Program-made: the position numbers and the translations under genes | Notes under the pieces: model-generated | Told to the model about the DNA's origin: nothing | The model's input: only the letters and a program-made list of their open reading frames with translations | Database searches by the model: none | NCBI GenBank assembly: GCA_949130485.1 | Contig: OX422195.1 | Span: forward strand, 5,338,566 to 5,402,565 | DNA length: 64,000 nucleotides | DNA from: Agelas oroides | Taxonomy: Eukaryota > Porifera > Demospongiae > Agelasida > Agelasidae | Direction: 5' to 3' | Part shown: positions 1 through 12,905 of the stretch, in pieces | How the letters are laid out: each line of letters starts with the position of its first letter | Numbering within the stretch: position 1 is the first letter of the stretch

Positions 1-418
1 TACTTGGCTCTACTTCAGTCTACTACACTCTACCATGTCTCCACTAGGCTCTACTTCACTCTAGTGCACTCTTCCATGGCTCTACTCCGCTCTACTTCAC
101 TCAACTACAACCTACCATGGCTCTACTTGACTCTACTTCACTCTACCATGGCTCTACTTGGCTCTACTTCACTACACTCCTCCATGGCTCTATACTCTAA
201 CATGGCTCTACTTGGGTCTACTTCTCTACTTCACTCTACTCTCTACCATGGCTATACTTGACTCTACTACACACTACCATGGCTCTACCTGACTCTACTA
301 CACTCTACATTGGATCTACCTTGTTGTACTTCACTCTACTACACTCTATCATGGCTCTATTTGTTCTATTCGGCTCTACTTCAGTCTACTACACTCTACC
401 ATGGCTCTACTCGGCTCT

Positions 419-480
419 ACTTCACTCTACTACAACCTACCATGCCTCTACTTGACTCTACTTCACTCAACCATGGCTCT
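419..480 (+). repeat. 62-base tandem duplication, first unit
   Basis: This unit is two 31-base stretches and is repeated exactly at 481-542. Both units contain ACAACCTACCATGCCTC and end at CAACCATGGCTCT. The corresponding places in super-repeats 2 (near 6165) and 3 (near 11571) hold one unit, so this is a local slippage or short unequal-exchange event in copy 1. It accounts exactly for the change of offset from 5746 to 5684. Confidence 0.93.
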
Positions 481-542
481 ACTTCACTCTACTACAACCT
501 ACCATGCCTCTACTTGACTCTACTTCACTCAACCATGGCTCT
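481..542 (+). repeat. 62-base tandem duplication, second unit
   Basis: Perfect copy of 419-480, reading directly into the CTAGTTGG monomer that follows the single unit in the two other super-repeats. Confidence 0.93.
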
Positions 543-2789
543 AGTTGGCTCTACTTCACTACACACCTCCATGGCTCTTTACTCTACCATGGGTCTACTT
601 GGGTCTACTGCTCTACTTCAATCTACTACTCTCTACCATGACTCTACTTGACTTTACTACACACTACCATAGCTCTACCTGACTCTACTACACTCTACAT
701 TGGCTCTACCTTGTTGTACTTCACTCTACTACACTCTATCATGGCTCTATTTGACTCTACTTCACTCTACCACACTCTACCATTTCTCTACCTGGCTCTA
801 CTTCAGTCTACTACACTCTACCATGGCTCTACTTGGCTCTACTTCAGTCTACTACACTCTACCATGGCTCTACTTTGGCTCTACTTCACTCTTCTACACT
901 CTACCATCGCTCTACTTCACTCTACTATACTCCACCCTGGCTCTACTTGATTCTACTTCACTCTAGTACACTCTACCATGTCTCTAATAGGCTCTACTTC
1001 ACTCTACTTCACTCTACCATGGCTCTACTCGGCTCTCCTTCACTCTACTACAACCTACCATTGCTCTACTTGACTCTACTTCACTCTACCATGGCTCTAC
1101 TTGGCTCTACTTCACTACACTCCTCCATGGCTCTCTACTCTACCATGGCTCTACTTGGGTCTACTGCTCTACTTCACTCTACTACTCTCTACCATCGCTC
1201 TACTTGACTCAACTACACACTACCATGGTTCTACCTGACTCTACTACACTCTACATTGGATCTACCTTGTTGTACTTCACTCTACTACACTCTATCATGG
1301 CTCTGTTTGACTCTACTTCACTCTACCACACTCTACCATTTCTCTACTTGGCTCTACTTCATTCTACTACACTCTACCATGGCTCTACTTGGCTCTACAT
1401 CAGTCTACTACACTCTACCATGGCTCTACTCGGCTCTACTTCACTCTTCTGCACTCTTCCATGGCTCTACTTCACTCTACTACACTCTACACTGGCTCTA
1501 CTTGGCTCTACTTCACTCTAGTACACTCTACCATGGCTCTACTCGACTCTACTTCACTCTACTACAACCTACAATGGCTCTACTTCACTCTACTTCTCTC
1601 TACCATGGCTCTACTTGGCTCTACTTCACTACACTCCTCCATGCCTCTATACTCTACCATGGCTCTACTTGGCTCTACTTCAGTCTACTACACTCTACCG
1701 TGGCTCTACTTGGCTCTACTACTCTACTTCACTCTACTCTCTACCATGGCTCTACTTGACTCTACTACACACTACCATGGCTCTACCTGACTCTACTACA
1801 CTCTACATTGGATCTACCATGTTGCACTTCACTCCACTACACTCTATCATGGCTCTATTTGACTCTACTTGAGTCTACCACACTCTACCATTTCTCTACT
1901 TGGCACTACTTCAGTCTATACTACACCCTACCATGGCTCTACTTGGCTCTACTTCACTCTTCTACACTCTACCATGGCTCTACTTCACTCTACTACTCTC
2001 TACCCTGTCTCTACTTGGCTCTACTTCGCTCTAGTACCCTCTACCATGGCTCTACTCGGCTCTACTTCACTCTACTACAACCTACCATGACTCTACTTGA
2101 CTCTACTTCACTCTACCATGGCTCTACTTGGCTCTACTTCACTACACTCCTCCATGGCTCTATACTCTACGATGGCTCTACTTGGGTCTACTGCTCTACT
2201 TCACTCTTCTACTCTCTACCATGGCTCTACTTGACTCTACTACACTCTACATTGGAGCTACCTTGTTGTACTTCACTCTACTACACTCTATCATGGCTCT
2301 ATTTGACTCTTCTTCACTCTACCACACTCTACCATTTCTCTACTTGGCTCTACTTCTGTCTACTACACTCTACCATGGCTCTACTTGGTTCTACTTCACT
2401 CTTCTACACTCTACCATGTCTCTAATTGACTCTACTACACTCTACCCTGGCTCTACTTGGCTCTACTTCACTCTAGTACACTCTACCATGGCTCTACTTG
2501 GCTCTACTTTACTCTACTACACTCTACCATGGCTCTACTCGGCTCTACTTCACTCTACTACCACCTACCATGACTCTACTTGACTCTACTTCACTACACT
2601 CCTCCATGGCTCTATACCCTACCATGGCTCTACATGGGTCTACTGCTCTACTTCACTCTACTACTCTCTACCATGGCTCTACTTGACTCTACTACACACT
2701 ACCATGGCTCTACCTCACTCTACTACACTCTACATTGGATCTATCTTGTTGTACTTTACTCTACTACACTCTATCATCGCTCTATTTGA

Positions 2790-3585
2790 CTCTACTTCAC
2801 TCTACCACAGTCTACCATTTCACTACTTTGCTCTACTTCAGTCTACTACACTCTACCATGGTTCTACTTGGCTCTCCTTCACTCTACTACACTCTACCAT
2901 GGCTCTACTCGGCTCTACTTCTCTCTACTACAACCTACCATGGCTGTACTTGACTCTACTTCATTCTACCATGACTCTACTTGGCTCTACTTCACTACAC
3001 TCCTCCATGACTCTATAGTCTACCATGGTTCTACTTGGCTCTACTGCTCTACTTCACTCTACTATTCTCTACCATGGCTCTACTTGACTCTACTACACAC
3101 TACCATTGCTCTACCTGACTCTACTACACTCTACATTGGATCTACCTTGTTTTACTTCACTCTACTACACTCTATGATGGCTCTATTTGACTCTACTTCA
3201 CTCTACCGCATTCTAACATTTCTCTACTTGGCTCTACTTCAGTCTACTACACTCTACCATGGTTGTACTTGGGTCTACTTCAGTCTACTACACTCTACCA
3301 TGTCTCAACTTGGCTCTACTTCACTCTTCTGCACTCTACCATGGCTCTACTTCACTCTACTACACTCTACCCTGGCTCTACTTGGCTTTACTTAACTCTA
3401 GTACACTCTACCATGGCTCTACTTGGCTCTACTTCAGTCTACTACACTCTACCATGTTTCTACTTGGCTCTACTTCACTCTTCTACACTCTACCATGGCT
3501 CTAATTGACTCTACTACACTCTACCCTGGCTCTACTTGGCTCTACTTCACTCTAGCACGCTCTACCATGGCTCTACTTGGCTCTA
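2790..3585 (+). repeat. 0.8-kb segment shared at offset 1690, first copy
   Basis: This segment recurs at about 4480-5275. It carries rare markers: TTTCACTACTTTGCTC, CATGACTCTATAGTC in place of the usual core, and CTACCGCATTCTAACATT. The match ends near 3585, where one side reads CTAATTCAATCTACTGC and the other CTACTTCACTCTACTAC. The segment also occurs once in super-repeat 2 (offset 6341, near 9131-9930). The boundaries are estimates because flanking blocks are themselves similar. Confidence 0.82.
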
Positions 3586-4479
3586 ATTCAATCTACTGCA
3601 CTCTACCATGTCTCTATTTGGCTCTTCTTCACTCTTCTACACTCTACCATGGCTCTACTTGACTGTACTACACTCTACCCTGGATCTACTTGGCTCTACT
3701 TCTCTCTACTACAACCTACCATGGCTCTCTTTGACTCTACTTCATTCTACCACGACTCTACTTGGATCTACTTCACTGCACTCCTCCATGGCTCTATACT
3801 CTAACATGGCTCTACTTGGGTCTACTGCTCTACTTCACTCTACTCTTTACCATGGCTCTACTTGACTCTACTACACACTACCATGGCTCTACCTGACTCT
3901 ACTACACTCTACATTGGATCTACCTTGTTGTACTTCACTCTACTACACTCTATCATGGCTCTATTTGACTCTACTTCACTCTACCACACTCTACCATTTC
4001 TCTACTTGGCTCTACTTCAGTCTACTACGCTCTACCATTGCTCTACTTGTCTCTACTTCAGTCTACTACAATCTACCATGTCTCTACTTGGATCTACTTC
4101 ACTCTTCTGCACTCTACCATGGCTCTACTTCACTCTACTACACTCTACCCTGGCTCTACTTGCCTCTACTTCACTCTAGTACACTCTACCATGGCTCTAC
4201 TTGGCTCTACTTCACTCTACTACAACCTACCATGGCTCTACTTGACTCTACTTCACTCTCCCATGGCTATACTTGGCTCTACTTCACTACACTCCTCCAT
4301 GGCTCCATACTCTACCACGGCTCTACTTGGGTCTACTGCTCTCCTTCACTCTACTCTCTACCATGGCTCTACTTGACTCTACTACGCACTACCATGGCTC
4401 TACCTGACTCTATTTCACTCTACATTGGATCTACCTTGTTGTACTTCACTCTACTACACTCTGTCATGGCTCTATTTGA

Positions 4480-5275
4480 CTCTACTTCACTCTACCACAG
4501 TCTACCATTTCACTACTTTGCTCTACTTCAGTCTACTACACTCTACCATGGTTCTACTTGGCTCTCCTTCACTCTACTACACTCTACCATGGCTCTACTC
4601 GGCTCTACTTCTCTCTACTACAACCTACCATGGCTGTACTTGACTCTACTTCATTCTACCATGACTCTACTTGGCTCTACTTCACTACACTCCTCCATGA
4701 CTCTATAGTCTACCATGGTTCTACTTGGCTCTACTGCTCTACTTCACTCTACTATTCTCTACCATGGCTCTACTTGACTCTACTACACACTACCATTGCT
4801 CTACCTGACTCTACTACACTCTACATTGGATCTACCTTGTTTTACTTCACTCTACTACACTCTATGATGGCTCTATTTGACTCTACTTCACTCTACCGCA
4901 TTCTAACATTTCTCTACTTGGCTCTACTTCAGTCTACTACACTCTACCATGGTTGTACTTGGGTCTACTTCAGTCTACTACACTCTACCGTGTCTCTACT
5001 TGGCTCTACTTCACTCTTCTGCACTCTACCATGGCTCTACTTCACTCTACTACACTCTACCCTGGCTCTACTTGGCTCTACTTAACTCTAGTACACTCTA
5101 CCATGGCTCTACTTGGCTCTACTTCAGTCTACTACACTCTACCATGTTTCTACTTGGCTCTACTTCACTCTTCTATACTCTACCATGGCTCTAATTGACT
5201 CTACTACACTCTACCCTGGCTCTACTTGGCTCTACTTCACTCTAGCACACTCTACCATGGCTCTACTTGGCTCTA
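4480..5275 (+). repeat. 0.8-kb segment shared at offset 1690, second copy
   Basis: Copy of 2790-3585. Upstream of about 4480 the sequence instead resembles the 9988-type anchor (CTATTTCACTCTACATTGG, CTCTGTCATGG), so the join lies between the anchor at 4425 and the CACAGTC block near 4495. Downstream of about 5275 this copy, not the first, continues in step with super-repeat 2 at offset 5406. This second segment is therefore the one connected to the ancestral right flank. Confidence 0.82.
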
Positions 5276-7114
5276 CTTCACTCTACTACACTCTACCCTG
5301 GCTCTACTTGGCTCTACTTCACTCTAGTACACTCTACCATGGCTCTACTTGGCTCTACTTTACTCTACTACACTCTACCATGGCTCTACTCGGCTCTACT
5401 TCACTCTACTACCACCTACCATGACTCTACCTTACTCTACTTTACTCTACCATGGCTCTGCTTGGCTCTACTTCACTACACTCCTCTATGGCTCTATACC
5501 CTACCATGGCTCTACATGGGTCTACTGCTCTACTTCACTCTACTACTCTCTACAATGGCTCTACTTGACTCTACTACACACTACCATGGCTCTACCTGAC
5601 TCTACTACACTCTACATTGGATCTATCTTGTTGTACTTTACTCTACTACACTCTATCATCGCTCTATTTGACTCTACTTCACTCTACCACAGTCTACCAT
5701 TTCACTACTTGGCTCTACTTCCGTCTACTACACTCTACCATTGCTCTACTTGGCTCTACTTCAGTCTACTACACTCTACCATGTCTCCACTTGGCTCTAC
5801 TTCACTCTAGTGCACTCTTCCATGGCTCTACTCCGCTCTACTTCACTCAACTGCAACCTACCATGGCTCTACTTGACTCTACTTCACTCTACCATGGCTC
5901 TACTTGGCTCTACTTCACTACACTCCTCCATGGCTCTATACTCTAACATGGCTCTACTTGGGTCTACTTCTCTACTTCACTCTACTCTCTACCATGGCTA
6001 TACTTGACTCTACTACACACTACCATGGCTCTACCTGACTCTACTACACTCTACATTGGATCTACCTTGTTGTACTTCACTCTACTACACTCTATCATGG
6101 CTCTATTTGTTCTACTCGGCTCTACTTCAGTCTACTACACTCTACCATGGCTCTACTCGGCTCTACTTCACTCTACTACAAACTACCATGCCTCTACTTG
6201 ACTCTACTTCACTCAACCATGGCTCTAGTTGGCTCTACTTCACTACACACCTCCATGGCTCTTTAGTCTACCATGGCTCTACTTGGGTCTACTGCTCTAC
6301 TTCAATCTACTACTCTCTACCATGACTCTACTTGACTTTACTACACACTACCATAGCTCTACCTGACTGTACTACACTCTACATTGGATCTACCTTGTTG
6401 TACTTCACTCTACTACACTCTATCATGGCTCTATTTGACTCTACTTCACTCTACCACACTCTACCATTTCTCTACATGGCTCTACTTCAGTCTACTAAAC
6501 TCTACAATGGCTCTACTTGGCTCTACTTCAGTCTACTACACTCTACCATGGCTCTACTTTGGCTCTACTTCACTCTTCTACACTCTACCATCGCTCTACT
6601 TCACTCTACTATACTCCACCCTGGCTCTACTTGGTTCTACTTCACTCTAGTACACTCTACCATGTCTCTAATAGGCTCTACTTCACTCTACTTCACTCTA
6701 CCATGGCTCTACTTGGCTCTCCTTCACTCTACTACAACCTACCATTGCTCTACTTGACTCTACTTCACTCTACCATGGCTCTACTTGGCTCTACTTCACT
6801 ACACTCCTCCATGGCTCTCTACTCTACCATGGCTCTACTTGGGTCTACTGCTCTACTTCACTCTACTACTCTCTACCATCGCTCTACTTGACTCAACTAC
6901 ACACTACCATGGTTCTACCTGACTCTACTACACTCTACATTGGATCTACCTTGTTGTACTTCACTCTACTACACTCTATCATGGCTCTGTTTGACTCTAC
7001 TTCACTCTACCACACTCTACCATTTCTCTACTTGGCTCTACTTCAGTCTACTACACTCTACCATGGCTCTACTTGGCTCTACATCAGTCTACTACACTCT
7101 ACCATGGCTCTACT

Positions 7115-7740
7115 CGGCTCTACTTCACTCTTCTGCACTCTTCCATGGCTCTACTTCACTCTACTACACTCTACACTGGCTCTACTTGGCTCTACTTCAC
7201 TCTAGTACACTCTACCATGGCTCTACTCGACTCTACTTCACTCTACTACAACCTACAATGGCTCTACTTCACTCTACTTCTCTCTGCCGTGGCTCTACTT
7301 GGCTCTACTTCACTACACTCCTCCATGCCTCTATACTCTACCATGGCTCTACTTGGCTCTACTTCAGTCTACTACACTCTACCGTGGCTCTACTTGGCTC
7401 TACTACTCTACTTCACTCTACTCTCTACCATGGCTCTACTTGACTCTACTACACACTACCATGGCTCTACCTGACTCTACTACACTCTACATTGGATCTA
7501 CCATGTTGCACTTCACTCCACTACACTCTATCATGGCTCTATTTGACTCTACTTGAGTCTACCACACTCTACCATTTCTCTACTTGGCACTACTTCAGTC
7601 TATACTACACCCTACCATGGCTCTACTTGGCTCTACTTCACTCTTCTACACTCTACCATGGCTCTACTTCACTCTACTACTCTCTACCCTGTCTCTACTT
7701 GGCTCTACTTCGCTCTAGTACCCTCTACCATGGCTCTACT
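7115..7740 (+). repeat. 626-base tandem duplication, first unit
   Basis: This matches the next 626 bases. Shared landmarks include the anchor variant TTGGATCTACCATGTTGC (7492 and 8118) and the odd block CAGTCTATACTACACCC. The unit boundary is uncertain by some tens of bases because it lies in TACTCGG quartets that are alike on both sides. Super-repeats 1 and 3 have one unit here (anchors 1808 and 13454). Confidence 0.87.
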
Positions 7741-8366
7741 CGGCTCTACTTCACTCTTCTGCACTCTTCCATGGCTCTACTTCACTCTACTACACTCTAC
7801 ACTGGCTCTACTTGGCTCTACTTCACTCTAGTACACTCTACCATGGCTCTACTCGACTCTACTTCACTCTACTACAACCTACAATGGCTCTACTTCACTC
7901 TACTTCTCTCTGCCATGGCTCTACTTGGCTCTACTTCACTACACTCCTCCATGCCTCTATACTCTACCATGGCTCTACTTGGCTCTACTTCAGTCTACTA
8001 CACTCTACCGTGGCTCTACTTGGCTCTACTACTCTACTTCACTCTACTCTCTACCATGGCTCTACTTGACTCTACTACACACTACCATGGCTCTACCTGA
8101 CTCTACTACACTCTACATTGGATCTACCATGTTGCACTTCACTCCACTACACTCTATCATGGCTCTATTTGACTCTACTTGAGTCTACCACACTCTACCA
8201 TTTCTCTACTTGGCACTACTTCAGTCTATACTACACCCTACCATGGCTCTACTTGGCTCTACTTCACTCTTCTACACTCTACCATGGCTCTACTTCACTC
8301 TACTACTCTCTACCCTGTCTCTACTTGGCTCTACTTCGCTCTAGTACCCTCTACCATGGCTCTACT
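7741..8366 (+). repeat. 626-base tandem duplication, second unit
   Basis: Second unit of the pair. The offset of 626 holds until about 8380, where one copy continues TTCTGCACTCTTCC and the other CTACTACAACC. I noted only isolated differences, for example CTGCCGTGG against CTGCCATGG near 7288 and 7914. Confidence 0.87.
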
Positions 8367-9789
8367 CGGCTCTACTTCACTCTACTACAACCTACCATGA
8401 CTCTACTTGACTCTACTTCACTCTACCATGGCTCTACTTTACTCTACTTCACTATACTCCTCCATGGCTCTATACTCTACCATGGCTCTACTTGGGTCTA
8501 CTGCTCTACTTCACTCTACTACTCTCTACCATGGCTATACTTGACTCTACTACACACTACCATGGCTCTACCTGCCTCTACTACACTCTCCATTGGAGCT
8601 ACCTTGTTGTACTTCACTCTACTACACTCTATCATGGCTCTATTTGACTCTTCTTCACTCTACCACACTCTACCATTTCTCTACTTGGCTCTACTTCAGT
8701 CTACTACACTCTACCATGGCTCTACTTGGTTCTACTTCACTCTTCTACACTCTACCATGTCTCTAATTGACTCTACTACACTCTACCCTGGCTCTACTTG
8801 GCTCTACTTCACTCTAGTACACTCTACCATGGCTCTACTTGGCTCTACTTTACTCTACTACACTCTACCATGGCTCTACTCGGTTCTACTTCACTCTACT
8901 ACCACCTACCATGACTCTACTTGACTCTACTTCACTACACTCCTCCATGGCTCTATACCCTACCATGGCTCTACATGGGTCTACTGCTCTACTTCACTCT
9001 ACTACTCACTACCATGGCTCTACTTGACTCTACTACACACTACCATGGCTCTACCTGACTCTACTACACTCTACATTGGATCTATCTTGTTGTACTTTAC
9101 TCTACTACACTATATCATCGCTCTATTTGACTCTACTTCACTCTACCACAGTCTACCATTTCACTACTTTGCTCTACTTCAGTCTACTACACTCTACCAT
9201 GGTTCTACTTGGCTCTCCTTCACTCTACTACACTCTACCATGGCTCTACTCGGCTCTACTTCTCTCTACTACAACCTACCATGGCTGTACTTGACTCTAC
9301 TTCATTCTACCATGACTCTACTTGGCTCTACTTCACTACACTCCTCCATGACTCTATAGTCTACCATGGTTCTACTTGGCTCTACTGCTCTACTTCACTC
9401 TACTATTCTCTACCATGGCTCTACTTGACTCTACTACACACTACCATTGCTCTACCTGACTCTACTACACTCTACATTGGATCTACCTTGTTTTACTTCA
9501 CTCTACTACACTCTATGATGGCTCTATTTGACTCTACTTCACTCTACCGCATTCTAACATTTCTCTACTTGGCTCTACTTCAGTCTACTACACTCTACCA
9601 TGGTTGTACTTGGGTCTACTTCAGTCTACTACACTCTACCATGTCTCTACTTGGCTCTACTTCACTCTTCTGCACTCTACCATGGCTCTACTTCACTCTA
9701 CTACACTCTACCCTGGCTCTACTTGGCTCTACTTCACTCTAGTACACTCTACCATGGCTCTACTTGGCTCTACTTCACTCTACTACAAC

Positions 9790-10187
9790 CTACCATGGCT
9801 CTACTTGACTCTACTTCACTCTCCCATGGCTATACTTGGCTCTACTTCACTACACTCCTCCATGGCTCCATACTCTACCACGGCTCTACTTGGGTCTACT
9901 GCTCTCCTTCACTCTACTCTCTACCATGGCTCTACTTGACTCTACTACGCACTACCATGGCTCTACCTGACTCTATTTCACTCTACATTGGATCTACCTT
10001 GTTGTACTTCACTCTACTACACTCTGTCATGGCTCTATTTGACTCTACTTCACTCTACCACACTCTACCATTTCTCTACTTGACTCTACTTCTGTCTACT
10101 ACGCTCTACCATGGCTCTACTTGGCTCTACTTCAGTCTACTACACTCTACCTCGTTTCTACTTGGCTCTACTTCACTCTTCTACACT
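9790..10187 (+). repeat. 398-base tandem duplication, first unit
   Basis: This unit holds the rare markers CTCCCATGGCTATAC, CTACCACGGCTC and CTCTATTTCACTCTACATTGG (anchor 9988). The same three markers return 398 bases later. The corresponding place in super-repeat 1 (near 4230-4430) has them once. Confidence 0.9.
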
Positions 10188-10585
10188 CTACCATTGCTCT
10201 ACTTGACTCTACTTCACTCTCCCATGGCTATACTTGGCTCTACTTCACTACACTCCTCCATGGCTCCATACTCTACCACGGCTCTACTTGGGTCTACTGC
10301 TCTCCTTCACTCTACTCTCTACCATGGCTCTACTTGACTCTACTACGCACTACCATGGCTCTACCTGACTCTATTTCACTCTACATTGGATCTACCTTGT
10401 TGTACTTCACTCTACTACACTCTGTCATGGCTCTATTTGACTCTACGTCACTCTACCACACTCTACCATTTCTCTACTTGACTCTACTTATGTCTACTAC
10501 GCTCTACCATGGCTCTACTTGGCTCTACTTCAGTCTACTACACTTTACCATGTTTCTACTTGGCTCTACTTCACTCTTCTACACT
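10188..10585 (+). repeat. 398-base tandem duplication, second unit
   Basis: Second unit, with its anchor at 10386. The match to the first unit continues to about 10585, where this copy runs on into the CTAATTGAC block typical of the left subfamily. Private changes include CTACGTCAC and CTTATGTCTAC, which show a little divergence since duplication. Confidence 0.9.
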
Positions 10586-11916
10586 CTACCATGGCTCTAA
10601 TTGACTCTACTACACTCTACCCTGGCTCTACTTGGCTCTACTTCATTCTAGCACACTTTACCATGGCTCTACTTGGCTCTACTTCACTCTACTACACTCT
10701 ACCCTGGCTCTACTTGGCTCTACTTCACTCTAGTACACTCTACCATGGCTCTACTTGGCTCTCCTTTACTCTACTACACTCTACCATGGCTCTACTCGGC
10801 TCTACTTCACTCTACTACCACCTACCATGACTCTACTTGACTCTACTTTACTCTACCATGGCTCTACTTGGCTCTACTTCACTACACTCCTCTATGGCTC
10901 TATACCCTACCATGGCTCTACATGGGTCTACTGCTCTACTTCACTCTACTACTCTCTACAATGGCTCTACTTGACTCTACTACACACTACCATGGCTCTA
11001 CCTGACTCTACTACACACTACATTGGATCTATCTTGTTGTACTTTACTCTACTACACTCTATCATCGCTCTATTTGACTCTACTTCACTCTACCACAGTC
11101 TACCATTTCACTACTTGGCTCTACTTCAGTCTACTACACTCTACCATTGCTCTACTTGGCTCTACTTCAGTCTACTACACTCTACCATATCTCCACTTGG
11201 CTCTACTTCACTCTAGTGCACTCTTCCATGGCTCTACTCCGCTCTACTTCACTCAACTACAACCTACCATGGCTCTACTTGACTCTACTTCACTCTACCA
11301 TGGCTCTACTTGGCTCTACTTCACTACACTCCTCCATGGCTCTATACTCTAACGTGGCTCTACTTGGGTCTACTTCTCTACTTCACTCTACTCTCTACCA
11401 TGGCTATACTTGACTCTACTACACACTACCATGGCTCTACCTGACTCTACTACACTCTACATTGGATCTACCTTGTTGTACTTCACTCTACTACACTCAA
11501 TCATGGCTCTATTTGTTCTACTCGGCTCTACTTCAGTCTACTACACTCTACCATGGCTCTACTCGGCTGTACTTCACTCTACTACAACCTACCATGCCTC
11601 TACTTGACTCTACTTCACTCAACCATGGCTCTAGTTGGCTCTACTTCACTACACACCTCCATGGCTCTTTACTCTACCATGGCTCTACTTGGGTCTACTG
11701 CTCTACTTCAATCTACTACTCTCTACCATGACTCTACTTGACTTTACTACACACTACCATAGCTCTACCTGACTCTACTACACTCTACATTGGATCTACC
11801 TTGTTGTACTTCACTCTACTACACTCTATCATGGCTCTATTTGACTCTACTTCACTCTACCACACTCTACCATTTCTCTACCTGGCTCTACTTCAGTCTA
11901 CTACACTCTACCATGG

Positions 11917-11957
11917 CTCTACTTGGCTCTACTTCAGTCTACTACACTCTACCATGG
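11917..11957 (+). repeat. Reference 41-base quartet, the basic block
   Basis: This is a clean example of the commonest block. It has three 10-base monomers and one 11-base monomer, each beginning CTCTAC or GTCTAC and ending TTGG, TTCA, TACA and CATGG. The extra base always falls in the CATGG-type monomer, so the mean monomer length is 10.25. Triplet blocks of 31 bases lack one 10-base monomer. Because 41 leaves remainder 2 when divided by 3, each quartet shifts the reading frame. Three quartets (123 bases) restore it, which gives any conceptual translation a period of 41 residues. The CCATGG at the block end is a palindrome and sets the block rhythm through the window. Confidence 0.95.
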
Positions 11958-12184
11958 CTCTACTTTGGCTCTACTTCACTCTTCTACACTCTACCATCGC
12001 TCTACTTCACTCTACTATACTCCACCCTGGCTCTACTTGGTTCTACTTCACTCTAGTACACTCTACCATGTCTCTAATAGGCTCTACTTCACTCTACTTC
12101 ACTCTACCATGGCTCTACTCGGCTCTCCTTCACTCTACTACAACCTACCATTGCTCTACTTGACTCTACTTCACTCTACCATGG

Positions 12185-12287
12185 CTCTACTTGGCTCTAC
12201 TTCACTACACTCCTCCATGGCTCTCTACTCTACCATGGCTCTACTTGGGTCTACTGCTCTACTTCACTCTACTACTCTCTACCATCG
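12185..12287 (+). repeat. 103-base core cassette with truncated monomers
   Basis: The monomer lengths here run 10, 10, 5, 11, 7, 11, 10, 8, 10, 10, 11. The short ones are CTACA (12205-12209), a 7-mer (12221-12227) and GTCTACTG (12249-12256). Together they total 20 bases, or two full monomers. The cassette is recognisable by ACTCCTCCATGG, then CTCTATACTCTACC, then GGGTCTACTG. It occurs in most modules, for example near 140-255, 2580-2670, 17110-17200, 31420-31500 and 63780-63870. It is absent as a unit from the 411-, 298- and 254-base modules. It may be a scar of old unequal exchange or a retained binding site; the sequence alone cannot decide. Confidence 0.9.
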
Positions 12288-12338
12288 CTCTACTTGACTC
12301 AACTACACACTACCATGGTTCTACCTGACTCTACTACA

Positions 12339-12390
12339 CTCTACATTGGATCTACCTTGTTGTACTTCACTCTACTACACTCTATCATGG
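12339..12390 (+). repeat. Reference HOR anchor segment
   Basis: The 11-mer ending ACATTGG is followed by ATCTACCTTG, TTGTACTTCA and the TATCATGG quartet end. This combination appears once per module and is the best landmark for counting modules. Variants mark subfamilies. ATTGGAGC occurs at 2252, 8593 and 13929. ATTGGATCGACC occurs at 14906, 17255, 22358 and 26266. GCATTGGATCCACC occurs at 14402, 16154 and 21258. CCATTGGCTCTACCTGG occurs at 31048, 33470, 36530, 38799, 41890, 45084, 46420, 49614 and 52482. A version missing three bases marks the 552-base modules. Confidence 0.9.
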
Positions 12391-12905
12391 CTCTGTTTGA
12401 CTCTACTTCACTCTACCACACTCTACCATTTCTCTACCTGGCTCTACTTCAGTCTACTACACTCTACCATGGCTCTACTTGGCTCTACTTCAGTCTACTA
12501 CACTCTACCATGGCTCTACTTTGGCTCTACTTCACTCTTCTACACTCTACCATCGCTCTACTTCACTCTACTATACTCCACCCTGGCTCTACTTGGTTCT
12601 ACTTCACTCTAGTACACTCTACCATGTCTCTAATAGGCTCTACTTCACTCTACTTCACTCTACCATGGCTCTACTCGGCTCTCCTTCACTCTACTACAAC
12701 CTAGCATTGCTCTACTTGACTCTACTTCACTCTACCATGGCTCTACTTGGCTCTACTTCACTACACTCCTCCATGGCTCTCTACTCTACCATGGCTCTAC
12801 TTGGGTCTACTGCTCTACTTCACTCTACTACTCTCTACCATCGCTCTACTTGACTCAACTACACACTACCATGGTTCTACCTGACTCTACTACACTCTAC
12901 ATTGG
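12350..12905 (+). repeat. Tandem second copy of the 556-base module
   Basis: This is an adjacent copy of 11794-12349 at an offset of exactly 556. I noticed only scattered substitutions, such as CTCTGTTTGA where the first copy has CTCTATTTGA, and ACCTAGCATTG where it has ACCTACCATTG. The two neighbouring 5.4-kb super-repeats carry a single module at this place (before anchors 1256 and 6940). The duplication is therefore private to the third super-repeat and younger than it. It lengthens the offset between super-repeats 2 and 3 from 5406 to 5962 downstream of this point. Confidence 0.92.

Larger units (their letters stand above)
1..5746 (+). repeat. Left super-repeat, copy 1 (start cut by window)
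   Basis: This matches copy 2 at offset 5746 for the first ~400 bases. The offset then falls to 5684, because of a 62-base duplication private to this copy, and rises to 6341 from about 2250. Anchors lie at 310, 700, 1256, 1808, 2252, 2735, 3136, 3914, 4425, 4826 and 5617. A 31-base triplet present in copies 2 and 3 is missing just before 2252. Subfamily markers are ACTCCGCTCTAC with a following CTCAACTACAAC, and CTCTAACATGG in the core. It also contains a 0.8-kb segment in two places 1690 bases apart. Confidence 0.9.
5747..11152 (+). repeat. Left super-repeat, copy 2 (5406 bases)
   Basis: Its start is where position 1 of the window recurs. Anchors lie at 6056, 6384, 6940, 7492, 8118, 8593, 9076, 9477, 9988, 10386 and 11023. 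The distance between anchors 5617 and 11023 is 5406, the exact sum of the module lengths between them (439, 328, 556, 552, 626, 475, 483, 401, 511, 398, 637). Relative to copy 1 it has private tandem duplications of 626 and 398 bases and lacks the 62-base and 1690-offset duplications. Each super-repeat has therefore kept rearranging after it was formed. Confidence 0.9.
11794..12349 (+). repeat. Reference HOR module, 556 bases, 15 blocks
   Basis: I parsed this copy completely. Block lengths in order are 41, 41, 41, 41, 42, 31, 41, 41, 41, 31, 36, 18, 49, 31 and 31, which sum to 556. The 42-base block carries an 11-base monomer ending TTTGG, and this explains 556 here against 555 in most of the array. 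The 36-, 18- and 49-base blocks (12185-12287) form the core cassette with truncated monomers. The module closes with two 31-base triplets, the last ending ACATTGG, and the next module opens with ATCTACC. The same block order, with whole blocks gained or lost, describes the modules I checked elsewhere in the window. Confidence 0.93.
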
